This document shows, piece by piece, positions 1 to 6,114 of a DNA stretch of 12,046 nucleotides; position 1 is the first letter of the stretch; each line of letters opens with the position of its first letter. The notes beneath the pieces were generated by a model, which made no database searches, was not told the origin of the DNA, and worked only from the letters and a program-made list of their open reading frames with translations. The stretch is from an uncultured Micrococcales bacterium (GTDB lineage Bacteria > Actinomycetota > Actinomycetes > Actinomycetales > Microbacteriaceae). The stretch lies in assembly GCA_903831585.1 (NCBI GenBank), contig CAIKYE010000190.1, positions 1 to 12,046 on the forward strand, read 5' to 3'. The position numbers and the translations under genes are program-made.

Positions 1-1673
1 ACGCGGTCGATTGCAACCGGTGAACAGTAGACACCCTTGTTGGCAACGCCAGCCTCGGCAGCTGCCATGGTCAGCGGTGAAAGTTCGTTCACACCAAGAA
101 TCGATGAAGGCACATATTGCAACTCAGTGCCGTCAGAACGCTTCACTCCGAACGCAACCGCTGTGTCACGGATATCACAGAGATCGAGCTGGCTAGCCAT
201 GTTGGCGAACGCGGTGTTTACCGACATTGCTGTTGCCGAAACCACCGAAAGGTCTTCGGGTTCTTTCACGATATTGTTCGGTGCCCAGGTGCCAAGCAGG
301 GTGCCGCAGCGAGCGGCAAAGTCTGATGCGTTCCACTCTTTGACTCGGCCATCGACGTGGTCGTTTAGCTTGAATCCGCGGGTGAGCCAGGCGGCCAGAG
401 TGAAGATCTTGTAGGTCGAACCGGTCTGAAAGCCACTGGATCCGCCGTATGCCTTGTCGCTCGAGTAGTTCACCGAGGTTCGACTCGGGTCATCGCTGAG
501 GGTCTGATCGTAGATTCGGTTCTGGGTCATCGCCAAAATACGGCCGGTGCCAACCTGCACAGAAACCGTTGCCGACCCGAGTTTGTATTCGTTCGTCGGG
601 GGAGCCCACTTCATGGTTGCGCTGTATGCGGCCTGCTGAACATCCATGTCCATCGATGTGTAAATCTCGAGGCCGCCACGACGAAGCAACATTTCGCGGT
701 CTTCGAGTGTCGGGCCAAACTCAACGCTGTTTCGAATCTCCCACACCGCATAGTCACAGTAAAAAGCTGTGACCTGATTTGCTTCGCAACCGGCGGGAGT
801 ATCACTGATGTCAACGATGATCGGCGTTGCCTTGGCGGTCGACGCCTCTTGCGATGTGATGTAACCCTCGGCAACCATGTTGTCGATCACATAGTTGCGG
901 CGGCTCTTGGCGCGATCAAGGTTCTCGGGTGCATCAGGTCGGTAGTCGTTTGGTGACTTCAACATGGCGGCTAGCAGAGCGGCCTGCGGAATGTTCAGGT
1001 CTTTTGCCTTCACGCCAAAGTAATACTCAGATGCCGACTCGACGCCATTGATCTGATTGCCGAAGAACGCAAGGTTCAGGTAGCCGGCAAGAATCTCTTG
1101 CTTGGTGGCAACACCTTCGAGGGCGATGGCCAGACGAATCTCGCGCAGCTTGCGGTCGATGGTCGCAACGGTTGCCTCTTCGATGGCCTGCTTGTCGCCA
1201 CTGAGGTTCGCGGCCTCGACCAGCGAGTTCTTCACATACTGCATTGTGATGGTTGAGCCACCTGGGCCACCGCCACCCATTGCCGCGTTGGTCAGGGTTG
1301 CTCGAATTAGCGAAATTACGTCGACGCCACCGTGCTCAAAGAAGCGAGGGTCTTCGGTGGCCACCACGGCATTGCGAATGTTCGGTGACATGTCGTTGTA
1401 GTCAATTGAGATGCGGTTCTCGTTATAGAACTTGGCCACCTCAACGGGCTGGCCATCCTTGATGCCATAGATGGTCGAAGCCTGGGATGCGTTCACGGGC
1501 TTTATGTAGTCGGGCAGGTTCTCGAACACCGAGATGCCGGCTGAGGCGGCAAAACCGCCAACCAAGAGGATAGGGGCGAGTACCACCATTGCTAGAACAC
1601 CCGCAATAGCACTCAATCCACTGAACTTTAGGATTGCGCTAAAGAAGGTCTCGTTCTTCTTGCCGCCAGACAT
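1..1673 (-). CDS. Class A penicillin-binding protein (glycosyltransferase/transpeptidase), C-terminus off the left edge
   Basis: A bifunctional peptidoglycan synthase: it polymerises lipid II glycan strands and cross-links the stem peptides on the outer face of the membrane. 557 residues are visible. Residues 1-15 are short and basic, followed by one membrane anchor at about 18-48. The GT51 domain shows the catalytic-Glu motif EDPRFFEHGG (E107), GGSTITMQYVKN (139-150), RKLREIRLAIALE (174-186) and a GYLNLAFFGNQINGVESA block (197-214). The transpeptidase domain shows the SxxK motif STYK (S419, K422) and the SxN motif SVN (484-486). The KTG motif and any PASTA repeats would lie beyond position 1. 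Two details differ from the textbook: Met143 stands where GGSTITQQ usually has Gln, and the SxxK serine follows QTG rather than QPG. The family is certain. PonA2-like identity is inferred from memory of mycobacterial synteny. There is no Shine-Dalgarno; see the leaderless promoter. Confidence 0.95.
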   Translation of the reverse strand, partial: MSGGKKNETFFSAILKFSGLSAIAGVLAMVVLAPILLVGGFAASAGISVFENLPDYIKPVNASQASTIYGIKDGQPVEVAKFYNENRISIDYNDMSPNIRNAVVATEDPRFFEHGGVDVISLIRATLTNAAMGGGGPGGSTITMQYVKNSLVEAANLSGDKQAIEEATVATIDRKLREIRLAIALEGVATKQEILAGYLNLAFFGNQINGVESASEYYFGVKAKDLNIPQAALLAAMLKSPNDYRPDAPENLDRAKSRRNYVIDNMVAEGYITSQEASTAKATPIIVDISDTPAGCEANQVTAFYCDYAVWEIRNSVEFGPTLEDREMLLRRGGLEIYTSMDMDVQQAAYSATMKWAPPTNEYKLGSATVSVQVGTGRILAMTQNRIYDQTLSDDPSRTSVNYSSDKAYGGSSGFQTGSTYKIFTLAAWLTRGFKLNDHVDGRVKEWNASDFAARCGTLLGTWAPNNIVKEPEDLSVVSATAMSVNTAFANMASQLDLCDIRDTAVAFGVKRSDGTELQYVPSSILGVNELSPLTMAAAEAGVANKGVYCSPVAIDR

Positions 1674-1680
1674 AAGGTCA

Positions 1681-1686
1681 AGATTA
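1681..1686 (-). promoter_or_regulatory. Candidate -10 box for leaderless PBP transcript
   Basis: On the minus strand the hexamer TAATCT ends 7 nt before the PBP ATG at 1673. That puts the expected transcription start at or within a base of the start codon. No AGGAGG-like sequence precedes the ATG, which fits a leaderless mRNA, a common arrangement in actinobacteria. No good -35 hexamer is seen 17-18 nt upstream, so this is a tentative call. Confidence 0.4.
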
Positions 1687-1701
1687 CCCGACAAAGTCTG
1701 G

Positions 1702-1707
1702 GATAAT
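1702..1707 (+). promoter_or_regulatory. Candidate extended -10 for leaderless DUF4177-RidA transcript
   Basis: GATAAT at 1702-1707 is preceded by TG plus one base (1699-1701), the extended -10 pattern, and ends 7 nt before the ATG at 1715. Transcription would start at about the ATG. No Shine-Dalgarno is present. It mirrors the minus-strand box at 1681-1686, and both promoters sit inside the same 41-bp gap. Confidence 0.5.
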
Positions 1708-1714
1708 TCTGAGC

Positions 1715-1870
1715 ATGACTAAGTGGGAATACCTAACAACACCTCTACCTCCGCACAACCAGACCGCAATCTTGAACGATTGGGGCAAAGAGGGCTGGGA
1801 GCTCGTAACTATCGAGACCAACGCCATGGGTGGCCTGGTGGCCTTCTTCAAGCGCCCACTGGAGGGCTAA
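1715..1870 (+). CDS. Small DUF4177-family protein
   Basis: A 51-residue protein beginning MTKWEYLTTPL, with DWGKEGWELVTI at residues 22-33 and ending in a FFKRPLEG tail. The WEY near the start and the GWELV core are the hallmarks of DUF4177 small proteins, which occur next to RidA genes in actinobacteria. It has no signal peptide or membrane segment and no known biochemical role. The start is the first ATG after an extended -10 box, with no ribosome-binding site. Its stop codon TAA shares its last A with the RidA start (TAATG), so the two are co-transcribed and probably translationally coupled. It is too short for many gene finders, but the conserved motifs make it a confident gene. Confidence 0.85.
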   Translation: MTKWEYLTTPLPPHNQTAILNDWGKEGWELVTIETNAMGGLVAFFKRPLEG

Positions 1871-2340
1871 TGTCTCAGATCGAACAGCGACTAATCGAGC
1901 TCGGCTCGCCCTTGCCAGAGGTTGCCAAACCGGTTGCTGCCTACGTGCCTTCGGTTGTTTCGGGCAACCTGGTCTTCACCTCTGGTCAGTTGCCATTCAA
2001 GGATGGCGTTCTCATCGCAAGCGGCAAGGTCGGCGAAACCGATGGCTTGGTCGAACCTGCTTTGGCAAAGACTTTGGCGCGTCAGTGCGCTCTTAACGCG
2101 CTCGCGGCAATCAAGTTGGCAATCGGCGATCTCGACCGCGTTACTCGCATTGTGAAGGTTGTTGGATTCGTATCTTCTGTTCCTGAGTTCACCGGTCAGC
2201 CGGGTGTCATGAACGGCGCGAGCGAATTCTTGGTCGAGGTTTTTGGTGACAAGGGAGTTCACGCGCGCAGCGCGGTCGGGGTTCCTTCGCTACCGCTTGA
2301 CTCGGCCGTTGAGGTCGAGCTAATCGCCGAATTCGAGTAG
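1870..2340 (+). CDS. RidA-family (YjgF/YER057c/UK114) protein
   Basis: A 156-residue protein of the Rid family. RidA enzymes hydrolyse reactive enamine/imine intermediates, such as those released by PLP-dependent dehydratases, to ketoacid and ammonia. SGNLVFTSGQLPFKDG (31-46) matches the family's N-terminal strand block. HARSAVGVPSLPLDSAVEVE (131-150) matches its C-terminal signature and includes Arg133, the expected carboxylate-binding residue of active members. The length exceeds the roughly 130 residues of classical RidA, as in the longer actinobacterial subgroup. The start at 1870 is fixed by the TAATG overlap with the upstream gene. The frame stays open further upstream, but that would cover the DUF4177 gene. 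Cytosolic. Whether it is a true imine deaminase or another Rid subgroup cannot be told by eye. Confidence 0.9.
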   Translation: MSQIEQRLIELGSPLPEVAKPVAAYVPSVVSGNLVFTSGQLPFKDGVLIASGKVGETDGLVEPALAKTLARQCALNALAAIKLAIGDLDRVTRIVKVVGFVSSVPEFTGQPGVMNGASEFLVEVFGDKGVHARSAVGVPSLPLDSAVEVELIAEFE

Positions 2341-2343
2341 CTC

Positions 2344-2940
2344 TTACTTAACGTTTCGAATGAACTTTGCGGGGTTTCCTGCAACTACGGTTGAGGCTGC
2401 GACATTCTTGGTGACTACTGCACCCGCGCCTACTACAGCATCATCGCCGATTTCGACTCCGGCGAGAATTATTGCGCCAGATCCAATCCACACGTTCTTG
2501 CCGATAGTGATCGGAAGACCGGCCTCCCACCCCTGTGATCGCAATGCGGGGTCTAGTGGGTGAATCGGAGTCATGAGTTGCACGTTAGAGCCAAACATCG
2601 TGCCTGAGCCGATTCTAATTTCTGCAACATCAAGCGCAATCAATCCGTAATTCGCAAAACAGTTATCACCCCAGTGAATGTTCTTGCCGAAATCGACCTT
2701 GATAGGTTCGCGTAACCATAGACCTGCGCCAACGGTGCCGAAAATTTCTGGCAGTAACGCAACCGCTGCGTCGGAATCAAAAGGCAGCTTGTTGTTGTAT
2801 TCGGTGCAGAGTCTGCTAGCTGCAGCAATCGCCTGCCATTGCTCAGGCCCAGCCTTGTACCAATCGCCTGCATGCAGACGTTCAGTCATGGTTCGAGTAT
2901 CACTCGGGTCTATCGCTTTGATGCGGCCGTCAACTGTCAT
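2344..2940 (-). CDS. Maltose/galactoside-type O-acetyltransferase (left-handed beta-helix)
   Basis: A 198-residue acetyl-CoA-dependent sugar O-acetyltransferase of the Maa/LacA/NodL group. The N-terminal region (about 16-75) carries the MAT-type cap: ERLHAGDWYKA, then LCTEYNNKLPFDSD. Hexapeptide repeats follow (about 80-190), including IGKNVWIGSGAIILAGVEIG (146-165) and DDAVVGAGAVVTKNV. His127 in MTPIHPLDP is at the position of the catalytic His. The physiological acceptor sugar is unknown. It lies 17 bp behind acs on the same strand, so co-transcription is plausible, although a GATAAT box also lies in that gap. The alternative ATG at 2889 would give the shorter terminus typical of LacA. I keep 2940 because DTRTMTERLHAGD resembles longer actinobacterial homologues as I remember them. 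The gene ends 3 bp from the convergent RidA stop. Confidence 0.9.
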   Translation of the reverse strand: MTVDGRIKAIDPSDTRTMTERLHAGDWYKAGPEQWQAIAAASRLCTEYNNKLPFDSDAAVALLPEIFGTVGAGLWLREPIKVDFGKNIHWGDNCFANYGLIALDVAEIRIGSGTMFGSNVQLMTPIHPLDPALRSQGWEAGLPITIGKNVWIGSGAIILAGVEIGDDAVVGAGAVVTKNVAASTVVAGNPAKFIRNVK

Positions 2941-2949
2941 GCTGCCAAG

Positions 2950-2955
2950 ATTATC
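2950..2955 (-). promoter_or_regulatory. Candidate -10 box before the acetyltransferase
   Basis: GATAAT on the minus strand lies in the 17-bp gap after the acs stop codon and ends 9 nt before the acetyltransferase ATG at 2940. Transcription would start about 2-3 nt before that ATG, nearly leaderless. It has the same hexamer as the box before the DUF4177 gene. No clear -35 is seen, so this is weak evidence for an independent promoter. Confidence 0.3.
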
Positions 2956-2957
2956 GT

Positions 2958-4931
2958 TTAGTCGTTAGCTCCGCCGGCGAGCTTGCCTGAAATCGATTGC
3001 ATAACGCTGGTGTCTGCGAGGGTGGTTACATCACCAATCGGTCGATCTTCTGCAACGTCACGCAACAGTCTGCGCATGATTTTTCCGCTTCGGGTCTTTG
3101 GTAATTCTGCAACCACGATTATTGTGCGTGGCTTAGCAATTGGACCGATTTCTTTTGCAACGTGATCGCGCAGAATCTTAGAGACGTCTGAATCAGAACC
3201 AGCGGCTTCGATTTGGTTCTGTCGCAAGATAACAAAAGCAACAATTGCCTGGCCAGTGGTTTCATCTTTTGCTCCGACAACCGCGGCTTCGGCGACAAAC
3301 GGATGCGACACGAGCGCGCTCTCGATTTCGGCTGTCGAGAGTCGATGCCCAGAAATGTTCATCACGTCGTCTACGCGACCGAGTAACCAGAGGTCACCCT
3401 CTTCATCCCACTTCGCGCCATCACCGGCAAAGTACTTACCCTCAAACTTCGACCAGTAGGTCTCTTTGAAACGCTCGGGGTCGCCCCAGATGCCGCGAAG
3501 CATTGACGGCCAAGGCTCGGTGAGCACGAGTAATCCGGCGTGACCCCGACCAAGAATGTTTCCTTCGTCGTCAAGAACTTCGGCCGAGACGCCAGGTAGC
3601 GGCACCTGCGCCGAACCAGGCTTGAGTGTCGTGATGCCCGGCAGCGGAGACACCATGATCGCGCCGGTTTCGGTCTGCCACCAGGTGTCAACGATTGGCG
3701 CTTGCCCGCCACCGATGTGTTCGCGATACCACATCCATGCTTCGGGGTTGATTGGTTCGCCAACCGAACCGAGCACGCGAATGCTCTTGAGGTTGTGCTG
3801 CTCTGGAATTTGGCTGCCGAGCTTCATGAAAGTGCGAATTGCGGTTGGCGCGGTATAGAAAATGCTGACGCCATACTTTTCGATGATGCTCCACCAGCGA
3901 CCCCAGTCTGGAGTGTCTGGTGTGCCTTCGTAGATGACCTGGCTTGCGCCGTTGGCTAGCGGGCCGTATGCCACGTATGAGTGCCCGGTGATCCAGCCGA
4001 CGTCGGCGGTGCACCAGTAGACATCGGTCTCGGCGTGTAGGTCGAAAACGTTTTTGTGCGTGTATGCCGCTTGGGTTAGGTAGCCACCCGAGGTGTGCAA
4101 GATGCCCTTAGGTTTGCCGGTGGTGCCTGACGTGTAAAGAATGAACAGCGGGTGCTCCGCGTCGAACGCCTGCGCCTCGTGCTCGTCACTCGCGTTGCCA
4201 ACTGCCTCGCTCCACTCGACGTCACGACCCTCGACCCAGGCGACATCTTGGTTGGTGCGACGCACTACCAAAACATTTTTCACAGATGCGCACTTGCCCG
4301 CGCTTAGTGCTTCATCGACCGCCGGCTTCAGCGCACTTGCCTTGCCCTTGCGATAGCCGCCGTCTGCGGTGATCACGAGTTTTGCATCGGCATCTTCGAT
4401 GCGCGATGACAGTGATTCCGCGCTGAAGCCGCCGAAGATTACGCTGTGCACGGCACCGATTCTGGCAACAGCCTGCATCGCGATTATCGCTTCGGGAATC
4501 ATTGGCATATAAATAGCAACGCGGTCGCCAGGTTTTATACCGAGCGCGGTGAGTGCGTTCGCCGCTTTCTTGACCTCACGAGTTAGCTCGGCGTAGGTTA
4601 GCTCTCTGCTGTCGCCGGGTTCACCCTCGAAAAAGATTGCGGTGCGATCACCGTTGCCGACCTCGACGTGTCGGTCGAGGCAGTTATAAGAGATGTTTAG
4701 CTTGCCGTCGGCAAACCACTTCGCAAACGGCGGGTTGGTCCAGTCGAGAGTCTGGGTGAACGGCTTGTGCCAGTGCAGGTTGTTGGCCTGCTTGGCCCAG
4801 AAGCCGAGCCGGTCGGCCTTCGCTTCTGCATAGAGGTCTACCTGCGCAATCGCGTTTCTGGCGAAGGTCTCGCTTGGCGCGAAGTGTCGATTCTCGTGCG
4901 AAAGGTTTTCGATCTCATGATCGGCAGACAT
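2958..4931 (-). CDS. acs: Acetyl-CoA synthetase (AMP-forming)
   Basis: Activates acetate with ATP and CoA to acetyl-CoA through an acetyl-adenylate intermediate; cytosolic. 657 residues from the chosen start, about the usual ~650. Family motifs run in order: an N-terminal ACAS_N region with WFADGKLNISYNCLDRH (72-88), the P-loop-like YTSGTTGKPKG (266-276), DTWWQTETG (415-423), GRVDDVMNISGHRLSTAEIE (518-537), and the C-terminal PKTRSGKIMRR, whose Lys617 is the catalytic lysine controlled by reversible acetylation in many bacteria. The WWQTETG pattern fits a true acetyl-CoA synthetase rather than a longer-chain acyl-CoA ligase. The start at 4931 is preferred over the upstream in-frame ATG at 4967: GGAGG (4942-4938) stands 6 nt before it, the product then begins MSADHEIE, and a likely -10 box overlaps the ATG at 4967. 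Confidence 0.96.
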   Translation of the reverse strand: MSADHEIENLSHENRHFAPSETFARNAIAQVDLYAEAKADRLGFWAKQANNLHWHKPFTQTLDWTNPPFAKWFADGKLNISYNCLDRHVEVGNGDRTAIFFEGEPGDSRELTYAELTREVKKAANALTALGIKPGDRVAIYMPMIPEAIIAMQAVARIGAVHSVIFGGFSAESLSSRIEDADAKLVITADGGYRKGKASALKPAVDEALSAGKCASVKNVLVVRRTNQDVAWVEGRDVEWSEAVGNASDEHEAQAFDAEHPLFILYTSGTTGKPKGILHTSGGYLTQAAYTHKNVFDLHAETDVYWCTADVGWITGHSYVAYGPLANGASQVIYEGTPDTPDWGRWWSIIEKYGVSIFYTAPTAIRTFMKLGSQIPEQHNLKSIRVLGSVGEPINPEAWMWYREHIGGGQAPIVDTWWQTETGAIMVSPLPGITTLKPGSAQVPLPGVSAEVLDDEGNILGRGHAGLLVLTEPWPSMLRGIWGDPERFKETYWSKFEGKYFAGDGAKWDEEGDLWLLGRVDDVMNISGHRLSTAEIESALVSHPFVAEAAVVGAKDETTGQAIVAFVILRQNQIEAAGSDSDVSKILRDHVAKEIGPIAKPRTIIVVAELPKTRSGKIMRRLLRDVAEDRPIGDVTTLADTSVMQSISGKLAGGAND

Positions 4932-4937
4932 CGTCGT

Positions 4938-4942
4938 CCTCC
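4938..4942 (-). promoter_or_regulatory. Shine-Dalgarno site that decides the acs start
   Basis: GGAGG on the minus strand with a 6-nt spacer to the ATG at 4931. It is one of the two strongest ribosome-binding sites in the window, and it supports 4931 over 4967 as the acs start. Confidence 0.75.
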
Positions 4943-4965
4943 AAGTTTTTACGTTCCTGTTCGAC

Positions 4966-4974
4966 ATAATGCCA
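4966..4974 (-). promoter_or_regulatory. Candidate extended -10 promoter of acs
   Basis: On the minus strand TG-G-CATTAT runs from 4974 to 4966, an extended -10 element. It predicts a transcription start near 4959 and a 28-nt leader containing the GGAGG site. There is no good -35 (AT-rich sequence at the expected place), which extended -10 promoters can tolerate. No CRP-type TGTGA-N6-TCACA palindrome is seen nearby. Confidence 0.4.
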
Positions 4975-5077
4975 CAGAACGAAAAGTCATTTTTGCGACT
5001 GTTTTCAGCAAACTAGGTAATTGCTGACAAATCGCTCAAATTCTGCGGTTCAACGCCGAATAGGGGTAGCCGAAGAT

Positions 5078-5083
5078 TAGAAT
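5078..5083 (+). promoter_or_regulatory. Candidate -10 box of the 6C RNA
   Basis: TAGAAT matches the -10 consensus at five of six bases and would start transcription near 5090, just at the first short hairpin. The -35 region is not convincing. Confidence 0.45.
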
Positions 5084-5089
5084 CAAGTG

Positions 5090-5177
5090 TTGGTTAAATC
5101 CAACTCGCCATACCGATTCCCCCAATCTGGTATGGCCGGCGGCAGGTTTCCCCCAAACCTGCCGCCACTTCTCTTTT
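5090..5177 (+). ncRNA. 6C small RNA (two C-loop hairpins)
   Basis: Two consecutive strong hairpins carry the same all-C loop. Hairpin 1 pairs 5108-5118 with 5124-5135 (11 bp with one bulged T) around CCCCC at 5119-5123. Hairpin 2 pairs 5138-5149 with 5155-5166 (12 bp, perfect) around CCCCC at 5150-5154. A short GTTGG/CCAAC hairpin (5089-5104) precedes them and ACTTCTCTTTT follows. Two stem-loops with runs of C define the actinobacterial 6C RNA family (B11 in Mycobacterium tuberculosis), which as I recall is also encoded beside that species' tad locus. Mycobacterial 6C acts by pairing its C-rich loops with G-rich mRNA sites near ribosome-binding sites. The loops here have five Cs, not six. The ends are inferred from the -10 box and the T tract. 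The alternative is a structured leader of the tad operon, or read-through giving both. Confidence 0.8.
5138..5177 (+). terminator. Intrinsic terminator formed by 6C hairpin 2
   Basis: A perfect 12-bp GC-rich stem (GGCGGCAGGTTT with its complement) and a CCCCC loop, followed by ACTTCTCTTTT. No protein-coding gene ends upstream on this strand, so it must end a non-coding transcript or attenuate transcription into the tad genes. The T tract is interrupted by C, so termination may be partial. Confidence 0.65.
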
Positions 5178-5192
5178 AATCCCCAGATTTGC

Positions 5193-5206
5193 GTGGAAGA
5201 CTCCAC
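5193..5206 (+). promoter_or_regulatory. Short palindrome upstream of tadA (possible operator)
   Basis: GTGGA-N4-TCCAC is a perfect 5+5 dyad, 29 bp before the tadA ATG, between the 6C terminator and the gene. It could be a protein-binding site or a small leader hairpin. No regulator is identifiable. Confidence 0.3.
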
Positions 5207-5235
5207 ACCCTTTGAACTTGGGTAAACCTGAACTC

Positions 5236-6114
5236 ATGTTTAGTCAGCCCGAGCTCGCACCCATAACCCGGCTGCTCGCCGAGACAGGCGTGACCGACCT
5301 GGTCTTCAACGGGCATCAGCATGCGGCCGTGCTGCGGCAAGACCGCTGGAACCCGGTGCCCTCCGGGTTTGACAGCGAAGAGCAGCTATCTCAAGCGGCC
5401 AAGATGCTCATTTCGCTGGCCGGCAAACGCATCGACTTGGCTCAACCGTTTGCAAGCGCGAACCTCGAGAAGGTTCGTGTGCACGCCATGCTCGCCTCTT
5501 CGGTAAATAGCCGAACTCACCTCTCTATTCGTATTCATGCGTCACGCGATGTGGCTCTGAGTCAGTGGTTATCGTTCAATCGCATTTCGACAGATCAGGC
5601 CTCCCTCTTGAAACAGATGCTTGAAAGCAAAGAGAGTTTCTTGGTGAGCGGTTCTGCCGGTGCCGGCAAGACAACTTTGCTGAGGGCACTGCTCGGCGAA
5701 GTCGAAACGCAACGAATCATCACGATAGAAGACACCGCCGAGCTGCAACTTGGTTCATATAGCTGTGTTGCCCTGATCACGCGTGAAGCCAACGTGGAAG
5801 GACGCGGAGAGATAACACTGAATCAACTCTTGATTGAGTCGCTGCGAATGCGACCCGATCGAATTGTCATCGGTGAGGTTCGCTCCGTCGAGTTGATTAC
5901 GCTTTTGCAGGCGAGCAGTTCGGGGCACTCTGCCGCCGCCACGATGCATGCGACTTCAATCGACCAGGTGTTTGATCGCATCGAGTCGATTGCAATCTCT
6001 TCAACTGCCGATGCTCGCCAGGTGGTTCATCTGGCCCGAAACACGATTCGCTGGCTGGTTCACATCTCGGTAGCCGCATCTAAACGCACTCTAGAAATCA
6101 GGCGCAATGAGTGA
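5236..6114 (+). CDS. tadA: TadA/CpaF-type secretion ATPase
   Basis: The hexameric motor of a Tad/Flp pilus, which hydrolyses ATP at the cytoplasmic face to drive pilin assembly. 292 residues from the ATG. A short N-terminal domain includes TGVTDLVFNG (17-26), the usual NDIxVNG-like segment. Then come Walker A GSAGAGKTT (139-147, K145), the Asp box ITIEDTAEL (162-170), Walker B RPDRIVIGEVR (206-216, E214) and the His box GHSAAATMHAT (230-240). All catalytic motifs are intact. It is shorter than many TadA proteins because the N-terminal region is minimal. A TTG at 5212 would add 8 residues. No strong ribosome-binding site precedes either start. It overlaps the next gene by 8 bp and heads a seamless operon. 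No CpaE-like ATPase gene precedes it. Confidence 0.92.
   Translation: MFSQPELAPITRLLAETGVTDLVFNGHQHAAVLRQDRWNPVPSGFDSEEQLSQAAKMLISLAGKRIDLAQPFASANLEKVRVHAMLASSVNSRTHLSIRIHASRDVALSQWLSFNRISTDQASLLKQMLESKESFLVSGSAGAGKTTLLRALLGEVETQRIITIEDTAELQLGSYSCVALITREANVEGRGEITLNQLLIESLRMRPDRIVIGEVRSVELITLLQASSSGHSAAATMHATSIDQVFDRIESIAISSTADARQVVHLARNTIRWLVHISVAASKRTLEIRRNE

Noticed and set aside
37..414. Plus-strand open frame of 125 codons opposite the PBP gene
   Set aside because: It lies wholly antisense to conserved transpeptidase sequence and has no recognisable domain.
1723..1869. Upstream extension of the RidA frame with an earlier ATG at 1723
   Set aside because: It overlaps the DUF4177 gene in another frame, its residues do not look like a Rid protein, and the TAATG junction at 1870 explains the start.
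1891..2262. Minus-strand open frame of 123 codons opposite RidA
   Set aside because: Antisense to a conserved gene with a clear Rid signature; no ribosome site or domain.
4932..5089. A possible additional small gene or CRP-type operator in the acs-tadA gap
   Set aside because: No open frame with a ribosome site and no TGTGA-N6-TCACA palindrome. The interval is explained by the acs promoter region and the 6C promoter.
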